Source: Cytophagaceae bacterium (GTDB lineage: Bacteria; Bacteroidota; Bacteroidia; Cytophagales; Spirosomataceae). Taken from it: 64,000 nucleotides of DNA. The stretch covers positions 310,001-374,000 of the forward strand of contig JAIXWL010000010.1 of assembly GCA_027491315.1 (NCBI GenBank), written 5' to 3'. Under the pieces are notes generated by a model. That model saw only the letters and a program-made list of their open reading frames with translations. It searched no databases and was not told the DNA's origin. Shown here piece by piece: positions 1 to 7,036 of the stretch (position 1 is the first letter of the stretch; every line of letters begins with the position of its first letter). Made by a program: the position numbers and the translations under genes.

Positions 1-500
1 AATATGGAGATTTAAATTATGAATGGTTTTTAAAATCATTGGATGTATCTGCTCTTTCCTTCCACAAAATGCTTCAGGTAGCTCAGAAAAAAGATGCTAT
101 CGCTCAAGGAGGGTCTGTTGTAGCTTTATCATACATCGCTGCTCAACGTTCTTTCCCTGATTATACGGACATGGCTCAAGCGAAAGCCATGTTGGAATCC
201 ATCGCGAGATCCTATGGTTATCACTATGGTAAAGCTAAAGGAGTACGTATTAATACAGTTTCTCAATCTCCAACCAAAACAACAGCTGGAACAGGGATAA
301 GTGGTTTCAATGCATTCTATGAATATGCCAACCAAATGTCTCCATTAGGCAATGCTACTGCTGATGATTGTGCAGATTATGTTATTACCTTATTTTCTGA
401 TTTAACTCGTAAAGTAACTATGCAAAACTTATTCCATGATGGAGGTTTCTCTTGTGTAGGTATTTCAGAGGAAATTGTTGAAAAGATGGAAAAACAATAA
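1..500 (+). CDS. fabI: Enoyl-[acyl-carrier-protein] reductase (NADH) FabI, 3' part
   Basis: This is the C-terminal part of FabI, which carries out the last reduction of each fatty-acid elongation cycle in the cytoplasm. The reading frame is open to the left window edge, so the TTG start in the ORF track is an artefact. In-frame residues before it (YEWFLKS) continue the protein. About 166 residues are visible. The short-chain dehydrogenase catalytic region is clear: LSYIAAQRSFPDY followed by Y-x6-K (YTDMAQAK), then VRINTVSQSPTKTTAGTGI, which is the substrate-loop region typical of FabI in Bacteroidota, and the C-terminal DGGFSCVGIS. The N-terminal NADH-binding glycine motif lies outside the window. 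The family call is secure. Confidence 0.93.
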   Translation, partial: YGDLNYEWFLKSLDVSALSFHKMLQVAQKKDAIAQGGSVVALSYIAAQRSFPDYTDMAQAKAMLESIARSYGYHYGKAKGVRINTVSQSPTKTTAGTGISGFNAFYEYANQMSPLGNATADDCADYVITLFSDLTRKVTMQNLFHDGGFSCVGISEEIVEKMEKQ

Positions 501-529
501 TCATTTTCGTATTTCAGCTAAGCTTTACC

Positions 530-1075
530 TTGAGATTACTTTCAACTTTTATTCGGATTTTTTTGTGGCTAATTGTAGGTACTTTCCCGGCATTGGCCAC
601 TTACGAAGTTTTTCCTAATCCCCCAGAAAGTGCTATTAGGTTATTCTACATTCAACGTAGTTCTAATTCGAATGTGGTGGTCTATGACGCTAATTTAACA
701 AGTTCTAAAGCCTTAAATTCAAAAAATCCGGTACATACTTATTGGATTAGGTATGCAGAAAAAGGCCAACAAGAAGAATTGTCTTCCATTCAGAAAACCT
801 TAGCATACGGCTTATATACCAACAAAATTCCAAGTGAAATTGAACCTGCTTATGAAGCCTATTTTTTGGCATACAGGAAAAGGAAATTTGTTGTCAAACT
901 AGACCCCAAAGGTCTACCCATTGCCTTATTCCCAATCAACGGAAAGCTTCAAGTCCTAAAAAGAGTCTTTGTGAGCGTAGACGAAAGTAAATTTATGCCT
1001 TCGGTCAATTACATTGAATTATTTGGTAAAGACCCCATATCAGGCAAAGAAGTCTACGAGCGCTTTAAACCATGA
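530..1075 (+). CDS. DUF4833 domain secreted protein
   Basis: A 181-residue protein with an N-terminal hydrophobic signal segment (LLSTFIRIFLWLIVGTFPALA) and a single DUF4833-like domain. Conserved-looking stretches are LFYIQRSSNSNVVVYDAN, VHTYWIRYAEKGQQEEL and LAYGLYTN. The function of DUF4833 is not established. The signal peptide implies export to the periplasm or outer face. The only start giving a full signal peptide is TTG at 530; no in-frame ATG precedes the domain. The gene follows fabI by 29 nt, so it may be cotranscribed, and it ends 6 nt before a 33-nt palindrome. Confidence 0.72.
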   Translation: MRLLSTFIRIFLWLIVGTFPALATYEVFPNPPESAIRLFYIQRSSNSNVVVYDANLTSSKALNSKNPVHTYWIRYAEKGQQEELSSIQKTLAYGLYTNKIPSEIEPAYEAYFLAYRKRKFVVKLDPKGLPIALFPINGKLQVLKRVFVSVDESKFMPSVNYIELFGKDPISGKEVYERFKP

Positions 1076-1081
1076 TTTCTT

Positions 1082-1114
1082 AACGCTGTCAAGGTTTAAA
1101 ACCTTGACAGCGTT
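1082..1114. repeat. 33-nt perfect palindrome, copy 1
   Basis: AACGCTGTCAAGGTTT, one central A, then the exact reverse complement. This gives 16-nt arms with a 1-nt centre. It lies directly after the DUF4833 stop. An identical copy is at 1249-1281 and a diverged copy at 53382-53414. There is no T-run on either side, so it is not a classical intrinsic terminator. A REP-like dispersed element is more likely. Confidence 0.9.
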
Positions 1115-1248
1115 GGTAAAATTGGCATTTTTATTTTTAAAATCCCTCCAGTTTTTTGATAAATTAAATTAAAATCAATCTGTTGATTTTATGAGAAAAA
1201 TATCAATTTTTAAAAACAGATGTAAGCAAAGAAAGAATAGCTTTGCCT

Positions 1249-1281
1249 AACGCTGTCAAGGTTTAAAACCTTGACAGCGTT
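1249..1281. repeat. 33-nt perfect palindrome, copy 2
   Basis: Base-for-base identical to the copy at 1082-1114. It is placed just beyond the stop codon of the btuB-like gene on the minus strand. The two copies bracket a 134-nt AT-rich spacer that holds smaller hairpins (AAAATCAA/TTGATTTT and GCAAAG/CTTTGC). The pair therefore forms a BIME-like unit between two convergent genes. Confidence 0.9.
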
Positions 1282-1299
1282 GAAAAAAAATCCCAAAAC

Positions 1300-3258
1300 T
1301 TACCACTGATACTTCAAGGCAAGCAATAGATTCCATGGCTGAGTTGAATATCCATACGATTCAACAAATGTTTGATTGTACAAATTTTTAATCAAAAGAT
1401 TGAATTGCAACTGCTTACTTATCTGATAACTACTTTGTAACTCCGACCAGACATAGGGTTTCAATTGCTTAGAAACCACGCTGAATGATGCCTCATCATA
1501 AACAAAATCAGTTCTTTTAGCTTGCCAATGATGCATCCATGACACTTGCCATTTCGCATTAATTTGGTAACTCAAATTTAATACCACAGAATGCGCAGGC
1601 CGCCTTATTAAGGAAGAATAAGTACTATCCTTCCCTGCGATTTTATTTGTCAGATTTCCATCGAGAAAAGTGTAATTCAGGGACGAATTAAATCGCCCTG
1701 TTTTATAGTTACCCTCCAATTCAAGCCCTCGAGTATTTTGTTTGGAAACATTGACATATTCTCCATAAGGATCTACGCTTTTCGATTGAAAAACAATCCC
1801 ATCTTTCACTGTGTTTTGAAAACCGACTATCCTAGCCGACCAAGCTGCCTGTGCGACTGACAATCCAATTTCTAAAGTTGATCCTAATTCTGGCTTCAAG
1901 GCACTATTTCCATAAGGAGAATATAATTGATACAAGGAAGGAACCTTGAATCCGGAATAAACATTAGAAAACAACTTCAAGTCCTTCGTTAAAAATAAAT
2001 AGGGATTAATGGTAAAGGTCGTAAAATCACCAAAATTGGAGGGCTTATTCCATCGAGCACCTAACTCAATTCCTCCCCTTTCCCCATGCTTCTGCACCGT
2101 AACATAACTTGCCCAAATGGATTGATTGGCTTTTTCAGGTGCTAAAGCAGGCGAGTCATATCTTCCAAAATTACTAATCGAGTAATCTGTTTGTAAGGTA
2201 TTTTGAAAACGATATTCAGTACCGGCTAATAGTATCAATTCTTTACCTAAAACCCATTTACCATACCATTCCAATCCTTGACTTTTACCTTCATAATTGG
2301 ATTTAGAAAAATTGGTCCAAGCATTCGCAGCAATAAAACTGGAGTCGTTAGTAAATTCACGGTGAATAATTTCATGAAAAGCCCGAAAATACCAGGTTGT
2401 AACCTTTCCCTTATATTGATACTGCAAACGTAAAGAGCTAGAATTCGCTTTAGCTGTATAATCTTTTTCATCGACATACGGACCTGCATCTAAATGACTC
2501 TTGTTGGCATTCCATTGGTAATAAACATCCAACCAAGACTTTTCCCCAATGGGTCTAGACCAAGCCAAATGTACCTGCTGTTGACGAAATCCGTCCTTTT
2601 CAAAATTCCCCAATGTATCCTTTGCAGCGGAATATCCTTGACTTATAAAATCTCGAACTTGAATATTCCACAAATTTCTGGCTAAGGATCCGCGAACTTG
2701 AGCACTTGTGTTTAATTCACCGATACTTCCACCTTGTACTTGAACTTTCCCTTGTATTTGTTTGGAACTCGGTTTTTGCGTCACCAAATTAATTACCCCT
2801 GCCATGGCATCTGAACCATACAGGGTAGATTGACCTCCTTTTAATATTTCAATTCTCTCCAATGAACTGATATCCAATAAATTCCAATCCATTACTTGAG
2901 AAATATGCGAGGGGTCATTTACAGGAAATCCATCTATCAATAATAATACATGTCCCGTGTTAGCCCCTCGGACGTAAATTTCTTGATTTGACCCGGGTGC
3001 ACTTCTTGCTCCATTGATGGAAATTCCGACCTGACTTTGTAGTACTTCGGCCAAACTTTTACCTGCCATTTGATCTAATTGAGTTCGACTGATCAAACTT
3101 ACCACCTTTCCCGTTTGGCTTAATTTTTGGGGATACTTTGGGGCAGAAACTTGTACTTCGGATAATAATTGAGATTCAGCTGATTGCTGAGCAAAAGCCA
3201 AAGCGCTAGGGAACAAAATCGCCCCCAATGCTAAGCATTGCGATTTTAAATGAAACAT
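1300..3258 (-). CDS. btuB: TonB-dependent vitamin B12 receptor, BtuB-like
   Basis: A 652-residue outer-membrane receptor expected to take up cobalamin or a related corrinoid using TonB energy. The signal peptide is MFHLKSQCLALGAILFPSALAFA. A plug domain follows with IYVRGANTGHVLLLIDGFPVND and LERIEILKGGQSTLYGSDAMAGVINLVT, then a beta-barrel ending in the aromatic LLALKYQW. The B12 assignment rests mainly on the cobalamin riboswitch directly upstream on the same strand. The ATG at 3258 is chosen because it starts the signal peptide. The track start (ATG 3318) adds 20 residues without export character. No BtuCDF genes are in the window. Confidence 0.85.
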   Translation of the reverse strand: MFHLKSQCLALGAILFPSALAFAQQSAESQLLSEVQVSAPKYPQKLSQTGKVVSLISRTQLDQMAGKSLAEVLQSQVGISINGARSAPGSNQEIYVRGANTGHVLLLIDGFPVNDPSHISQVMDWNLLDISSLERIEILKGGQSTLYGSDAMAGVINLVTQKPSSKQIQGKVQVQGGSIGELNTSAQVRGSLARNLWNIQVRDFISQGYSAAKDTLGNFEKDGFRQQQVHLAWSRPIGEKSWLDVYYQWNANKSHLDAGPYVDEKDYTAKANSSSLRLQYQYKGKVTTWYFRAFHEIIHREFTNDSSFIAANAWTNFSKSNYEGKSQGLEWYGKWVLGKELILLAGTEYRFQNTLQTDYSISNFGRYDSPALAPEKANQSIWASYVTVQKHGERGGIELGARWNKPSNFGDFTTFTINPYLFLTKDLKLFSNVYSGFKVPSLYQLYSPYGNSALKPELGSTLEIGLSVAQAAWSARIVGFQNTVKDGIVFQSKSVDPYGEYVNVSKQNTRGLELEGNYKTGRFNSSLNYTFLDGNLTNKIAGKDSTYSSLIRRPAHSVVLNLSYQINAKWQVSWMHHWQAKRTDFVYDEASFSVVSKQLKPYVWSELQSSYQISKQLQFNLLIKNLYNQTFVESYGYSTQPWNLLLALKYQW

Positions 3259-3344
3259 GATGTGTAGCCTCTCGGCTATAAAATTGAAAAAATACTCGAA
3301 CGCTCGATCTCGTCTCATCCTCCGTAATGCGACATCAAGAATCG

Positions 3345-3522
3345 AAAAAGGCAGGTCTCCTGACTCGTTTTCATCATCTATCTACCTTCCCAGAAAATCC
3401 AGTGGCTTTGATTTGATAAATGCTTTACAAAAACTTACAGTTGCGGGGACAGTTTTGGCTTTGACCAAATTCCCTATTAAGTGACAATCTTTAGGAAAGA
3501 TTTACACACCTTTATCTAAGGT
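3345..3522 (-). promoter_or_regulatory. Cobalamin riboswitch (AdoCbl class)
   Basis: Read on the minus strand, the leader contains the family landmarks in order: TAATAGGGAAT, CTGTCCCCGCAACTGTAAG, GCCACTGG, GGGAAGG and the B12 box GAGTCAGGAGACCTGCC. In this family, binding of adenosylcobalamin to the leader represses expression of B12 uptake genes. It ends about 90 nt before the chosen btuB start. The intervening segment holds GGAGG and a GTATTTTTTC run that could form the expression platform. The outer (upstream) boundary is approximate. Confidence 0.93.
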
Positions 3523-3649
3523 CAAAGGTAGAAATTTTTTTGAAAGAATTCAGTTCTAATAGCAAGAGGAAAACTTCATTTATGAATTTATCAGTTTTTA
3601 ACAAGGCTATTCCCCATAAATTCACTTGATTGCAGGCTAATTGAATGAT

Positions 3650-4216
3650 ATGACGAATCAAACTCGATGTGCCTGGGTTTCTTCCGACCCTCTTTACATA
3701 GACTACCATGATCAGGAATGGGGAATACCTCAACATGATGAACAAAAACTGTTTGAACTTTTAATCTTAGAAGGATTTCAATCAGGATTGAGCTGGATTA
3801 CCATTCTTAGAAAACGTGAAGACTTCAGAGAGGCCTTTGATCAATTTAATTATCAAAAAATTGCTCAATGGGAGGACCATAAGTTTGAAGAATGCCTTTC
3901 AAACCCAAAAATTATCCGAAATCGATTAAAAATCAATGCCCTAAAAATGAATGCTCAAGCATTTATCAAAATTCAGGAAAAATTTGGTAGCTTTGACCGC
4001 TACATTTGGGAATTTGTAGGGTTTACGCCCATAAAAAGCCACTTCTTCAGTCATCAAGAATTACCTAGCAGTACGGAAATCTCATTAGCCATGAGCAAAT
4101 CCCTGAAGAAACACGGTTTTAAATTCGTCGGTCCAACTATTTGCTATTCATTTATGCAAGCTGCGGGCCTGGTTAATGACCATATTACCGAATGTTTTTG
4201 CTATCAAAAAAAATAA
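3650..4216 (+). CDS. tag: DNA-3-methyladenine glycosylase I
   Basis: A 188-residue base-excision repair enzyme that removes 3-methyladenine from alkylated DNA. It opens with RCAWVSSDPLYIDYHDQEWG and continues with LFELLILEGFQSGLSWITILRKRE, both diagnostic of Tag. The zinc ligands expected in the family are present: Cys and His near the N-terminus (CAW, YHDQEW) and His and Cys near the C-terminus (NDHITECF). The length matches the family. The ATG at 3650 is preferred over the TTG at 3641 because homologues begin close to the CAW motif. The next gene starts 4 nt after the stop. Confidence 0.93.
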   Translation: MTNQTRCAWVSSDPLYIDYHDQEWGIPQHDEQKLFELLILEGFQSGLSWITILRKREDFREAFDQFNYQKIAQWEDHKFEECLSNPKIIRNRLKINALKMNAQAFIKIQEKFGSFDRYIWEFVGFTPIKSHFFSHQELPSSTEISLAMSKSLKKHGFKFVGPTICYSFMQAAGLVNDHITECFCYQKK

Positions 4217-4220
4217 ATTT

Positions 4221-4952
4221 ATGAATTCGAGGATTGTCATCATCCCGACCTACAATGAAATTGAAAATATCCAAGCCATTATCGAAAAGGTAATGAGCCT
4301 AGATCCTTTATTTGATGTGTTAATTGTAGATGATGGTTCTCCAGACGGTACGGCACAAGCCGTAAAACAATTACAAGTCGATTTCCCCAAAAGAATTCAT
4401 CTAATCGAACGCCAAGGAAAACTGGGATTAGGAACTGCCTATATTGCTGGTTTTAGCTATTGTATCGAAATGCAATACGATTTTATTTTTGAAATGGATG
4501 CGGACTTTTCTCACAATCCTGACGATTTAGTACGCTTATACCAGACCTGTGAACAAGATGCTGATATGGCTATTGGTTCTAGGTATATCAATGGCGTCAA
4601 TGTAGTAAACTGGCCCATAGGACGCGTTTTAATGTCCTATTTTGCTGGCTTTTACGTACGCTTTATCACAGGAATGCCGATCCAAGATGCTACCGCCGGC
4701 TTTGTATGTTACCGTAGAAAAGTGCTAGAAACAATACCTCTTCACGAAATCAAATTCATTGGATACGCTTTCCAAGTAGAAATGAAATTTACTACCTGGA
4801 AATACGGATTTAAGATCGTTGAAGTGCCTATTATCTTTACCGACCGTACGAAAGGGGAAAGTAAAATGTCTGCCAATATTTTCAAAGAAGCTATCTTCGG
4901 GGTAATTCAACTAAAAGTAAATAGTTTTTTCAAACGGTACCAAAGATCATGA
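4221..4952 (+). CDS. Polyprenol-phosphate mannosyltransferase-like GT2 glycosyltransferase
   Basis: A 243-residue family-2 glycosyltransferase of the dolichol/polyprenol monophosphomannose synthase type. It has the nucleotide-sugar binding start VIIPTYNEIENI, DDGSPDGT, GLGTAYIAGF, the metal-binding EMDADFSHNPDDL and the IGSRYINGVNVVNWP / DATAGFVCYRR segments. It lacks the C-terminal membrane domain found in some relatives and is probably peripheral on the inner membrane, loading a sugar onto a lipid carrier. The start at 4221 (ATG) avoids overlap with tag. The stop overlaps the hemJ start (ATGA), so the two genes are translationally coupled. The exact sugar is not determined by sequence. Confidence 0.87.
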   Translation: MNSRIVIIPTYNEIENIQAIIEKVMSLDPLFDVLIVDDGSPDGTAQAVKQLQVDFPKRIHLIERQGKLGLGTAYIAGFSYCIEMQYDFIFEMDADFSHNPDDLVRLYQTCEQDADMAIGSRYINGVNVVNWPIGRVLMSYFAGFYVRFITGMPIQDATAGFVCYRRKVLETIPLHEIKFIGYAFQVEMKFTTWKYGFKIVEVPIIFTDRTKGESKMSANIFKEAIFGVIQLKVNSFFKRYQRS

Positions 4953-5491
4953 TCTATCCAATATTAAAATCACTGCACATCATTTTTGTGGTAAGTTGGT
5001 TTGCTGGATTATTCTATTTACCTCGTTTATTGGTCTATCACGCAGAATCTCAAGATAAAGCAGAACCTGAGCGCAGCATTCTTTCCTCGCAATTCGAAAA
5101 AATGCAAAAGTTATTATTCAATGCCATCATGATACCAGCCATGTTTTTAACTTGGTTGACAGGGCTGAGTCTTATTTATCTTCAGTGGTGGGATGGTTTT
5201 GGGCAACATACATGGTTGCACCTAAAATTGGCCTTTGTGGTTGGTATTACCATTTACCACTTCTATTGTCGCCACATAATTTTAAAATTCCGACAACAAA
5301 AATTTATTTTCTCTGGTCCCCAGCTTCGACTGTTCAATGAGATTGCCACCATTTTATTGGTGTCAGTGGTGTTTCTAGTGGTAGGAAAAAATAGCCTGGA
5401 TTGGCTTTATGGCTTACTTGGATTTACCTTGTTTGGAATACTGATCATGGCAGCAGTAAAGCTTGCTAAGCGCTTTAGAAATAAAGCTTAG
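4949..5491 (+). CDS. hemJ: Protoporphyrinogen IX oxidase HemJ
   Basis: A 180-residue integral membrane protein with about four membrane helices. It carries the HemJ signature LKSLHIIFVVSWFAGLFYLPRLLVYH, with the conserved His in helix 1, and the LHLKLAFVVGITIYHFYCR segment. HemJ oxidises protoporphyrinogen IX to protoporphyrin IX in heme synthesis and is the common form in Bacteroidota. The start overlaps the preceding glycosyltransferase stop by 4 nt. Its TAG stop overlaps the TAA of the convergent smpB gene, leaving no room for a separate terminator. Confidence 0.92.
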   Translation: MIYPILKSLHIIFVVSWFAGLFYLPRLLVYHAESQDKAEPERSILSSQFEKMQKLLFNAIMIPAMFLTWLTGLSLIYLQWWDGFGQHTWLHLKLAFVVGITIYHFYCRHIILKFRQQKFIFSGPQLRLFNEIATILLVSVVFLVVGKNSLDWLYGLLGFTLFGILIMAAVKLAKRFRNKA

Positions 5492-5949
5492 GATAATTGC
5501 CTAGCCATTTCTCGCTTGACATCTTTTTCCTTAATATCCTCTCGCTTATCAAAACTTTTTTTACCCTTTGCCAAGGCAATATTCAGTTTGGCATAGCCTT
5601 TATCTGAAATAAATAATCGAGTAGGAATGATGGTTAAGCCTACATTTTTTAACTCTTTTTGAAGTTTTTTCAGCTCCCTTTTAGACAATAACAACTTTCG
5701 ATCTCGAAGTGGCGTATGGTTGAAATGAGTACCCTCTTCATAGGTGGAAATATGCATATTTCTCACATATAATTCGTCCTGCATGAACAAACAATAGGCG
5801 TCTGTGAGGTTGGCTTTTCCTTGACGGATGGATTTAATCTCCGTGCCTGTCAATACCAATCCTGCGGTCCAGGTTTCCAAAAATGCATATTCAAAAGAAG
5901 CTCTTCTATTCTGTATTTCAACTTTCTTTTGAATTTTTTCTCTTGCCAT
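5488..5949 (-). CDS. smpB: SsrA-binding protein SmpB
   Basis: A 153-residue tmRNA-binding protein required for trans-translation rescue of stalled ribosomes. Recognisable segments are NRRASFEYAFLETWTAGLVLTGTEIKSIRQGKANLTDAYC, LLLSKRELKKL, IPTRLFISDKGYAKLNIALAKGKKSFDKREDIKEKD and the basic C-terminal tail DVKREMARQLS. The ATG at 5949 gives the usual family length; the track start adds 11 residues upstream. The tmRNA gene itself is not in the window. The gene converges with hemJ with overlapping stop codons. Confidence 0.96.
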   Translation of the reverse strand: MAREKIQKKVEIQNRRASFEYAFLETWTAGLVLTGTEIKSIRQGKANLTDAYCLFMQDELYVRNMHISTYEEGTHFNHTPLRDRKLLLSKRELKKLQKELKNVGLTIIPTRLFISDKGYAKLNIALAKGKKSFDKREDIKEKDVKREMARQLS

Positions 5950-5961
5950 GTTGGTACAAAT

Positions 5962-5996
5962 AAAAAAGCCACACAGATGCACTGCGTGGCTTTTTA
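5962..5996 (-). terminator. Intrinsic terminator after ompH-like gene
   Basis: On the minus strand GCCACGCAG-TGCAT-CTGTGTGGC forms a stem with one G-U pair. It is preceded by an A-run and followed by a T-run. It lies 12 nt after the stop of the OmpH/Skp-like gene and before smpB. Confidence 0.85.
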
Positions 5997-6008
5997 GCGT
6001 TTAAAAGA

Positions 6009-6590
6009 TTACTTACCCGCTTTTTTTGCAGCGTATTCTTTGTTCAAACCTTCAATCATTTTTTGAGTTACATCCACAGAAGCATCAGCAAATAAAATAC
6101 CGCCTCCTAGTTTAGAATAACCCAAAACGAATTCATACTTGTTCTCTTTGTTCACCTTGGTGATATACTCACGAATGTTATTATATAACTCTTCGTTTTT
6201 CTTAGCTTGTTCTTGACCTAACTCAGCTTGCTTTTGCTGGCTATATTGTTGCAATTCTGCACCCTTCTTTTTTAAAGTCATGTCAGCGGCTTGCAATTCT
6301 GCTTGAGTCATAGCAGAAGCACGTTGTTGGATAGCTTGCAATTCCCCTTGAAGTGCTCTTTCTTTTTGACCTAAATCAACCTGTAAACGGTATCCTTTAT
6401 TTTCAAACTCTTTTTGAGCGTCTTTGTAGAATTGATAATTATTCAAAAGTGAATCTGAATTAACGAATACAATTCTCTTTCCGTCAGAAGTAGTGGCTCC
6501 AATTCCTGCTGAAGACCCTGATGGTTTAAAATACAAATAAGCAATTGCAAAAGTTAAAACTACTAACCAAGCATAATGAAGATTTTTCAC
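6009..6590 (-). CDS. OmpH/Skp-family periplasmic chaperone
   Basis: A 193-residue protein with an N-terminal hydrophobic signal or anchor (YAWLVVLTFAIAYLYF), the IVFVNSDSLLNNYQFYKD start of the OmpH/Skp fold, and a long Gln/Lys/Glu-rich coiled-coil segment (roughly residues 60-140). It ends with EFVLGYSKLGGGILFADASVDVT, the family C-terminal beta segment. Skp-type proteins hold unfolded outer-membrane proteins in the periplasm. The start codon is GTG at 6590, with no ATG available before the anchor. The gene is apparently monocistronic, with a terminator after it. Confidence 0.88.
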   Translation of the reverse strand: MKNLHYAWLVVLTFAIAYLYFKPSGSSAGIGATTSDGKRIVFVNSDSLLNNYQFYKDAQKEFENKGYRLQVDLGQKERALQGELQAIQQRASAMTQAELQAADMTLKKKGAELQQYSQQKQAELGQEQAKKNEELYNNIREYITKVNKENKYEFVLGYSKLGGGILFADASVDVTQKMIEGLNKEYAAKKAGK

Positions 6591-6665
6591 GGGGTATAAT
6601 GTTTAAAAATGACTAGGACGCAAAGATACAAGGTCTTATTCAGTTGTCCTAAAAAATTACAATTT

Positions 6666-7034
6666 TCAATGATTTCCTCTCAATTTTGAGCCTGCCCAGG
6701 ACCATAATGCCCCAGTTAAACCTCCAAAAACACCTGTAAGCAAGTATAAAGCCAGCACACTTCCACCTAGAGGTAAAATTTGTGCCATGCGTGAAGGCAA
6801 AGTACTTGGGAATTGGCTATCCATCCAAATCGCAGAAACGCTCCAAAGGATAAATCCAGCCCCTAATCCAATTAAAAATGCCGATCTACTCGGTAAAGCC
6901 AAAAAGAAGGAAATTATTCCAAACACAATTCCCATGGCATACCAAGGCAAATATATTTGAACAATTGCGCCCAATATTACCAAAATGAGAATTGTAGTAA
7001 GGGCAAAAGATGTACTCACGTTACGCTGTGCCAT
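6666..7034 (-). CDS. Small integral membrane protein, unknown function
   Basis: A 122-residue protein that is almost entirely hydrophobic, with about four predicted membrane segments (FALTTILILVILGAIVQIY, MGIVFGIISFFLAL, AFLIGLGAGFILWSVSAIW, GGSVLALYLLTGVFGGLTGALW). It ends in a short charged tail, SKLRGNH. I do not recognise a named family. It starts 2 nt after the penicillin-acylase-like gene on the same strand, so the two are almost certainly cotranscribed. Whether it assists that exported hydrolase is unknown. Confidence 0.7.
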   Translation of the reverse strand: MAQRNVSTSFALTTILILVILGAIVQIYLPWYAMGIVFGIISFFLALPSRSAFLIGLGAGFILWSVSAIWMDSQFPSTLPSRMAQILPLGGSVLALYLLTGVFGGLTGALWSWAGSKLRGNH

Positions 7035-7036
7035 AA

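Noticed and set aside
1082-1281. Two identical repeats with a spacer, as a minimal CRISPR array
   Set aside because: Only two copies, each a full palindrome with 1-nt centre, a 134-nt spacer and no cas genes; CRISPR repeats and spacers are shaped differently.
3257-3484. Plus-strand ORF of 75 codons
   Set aside because: It lies across the cobalamin riboswitch and btuB start on the other strand and has no recognisable features.
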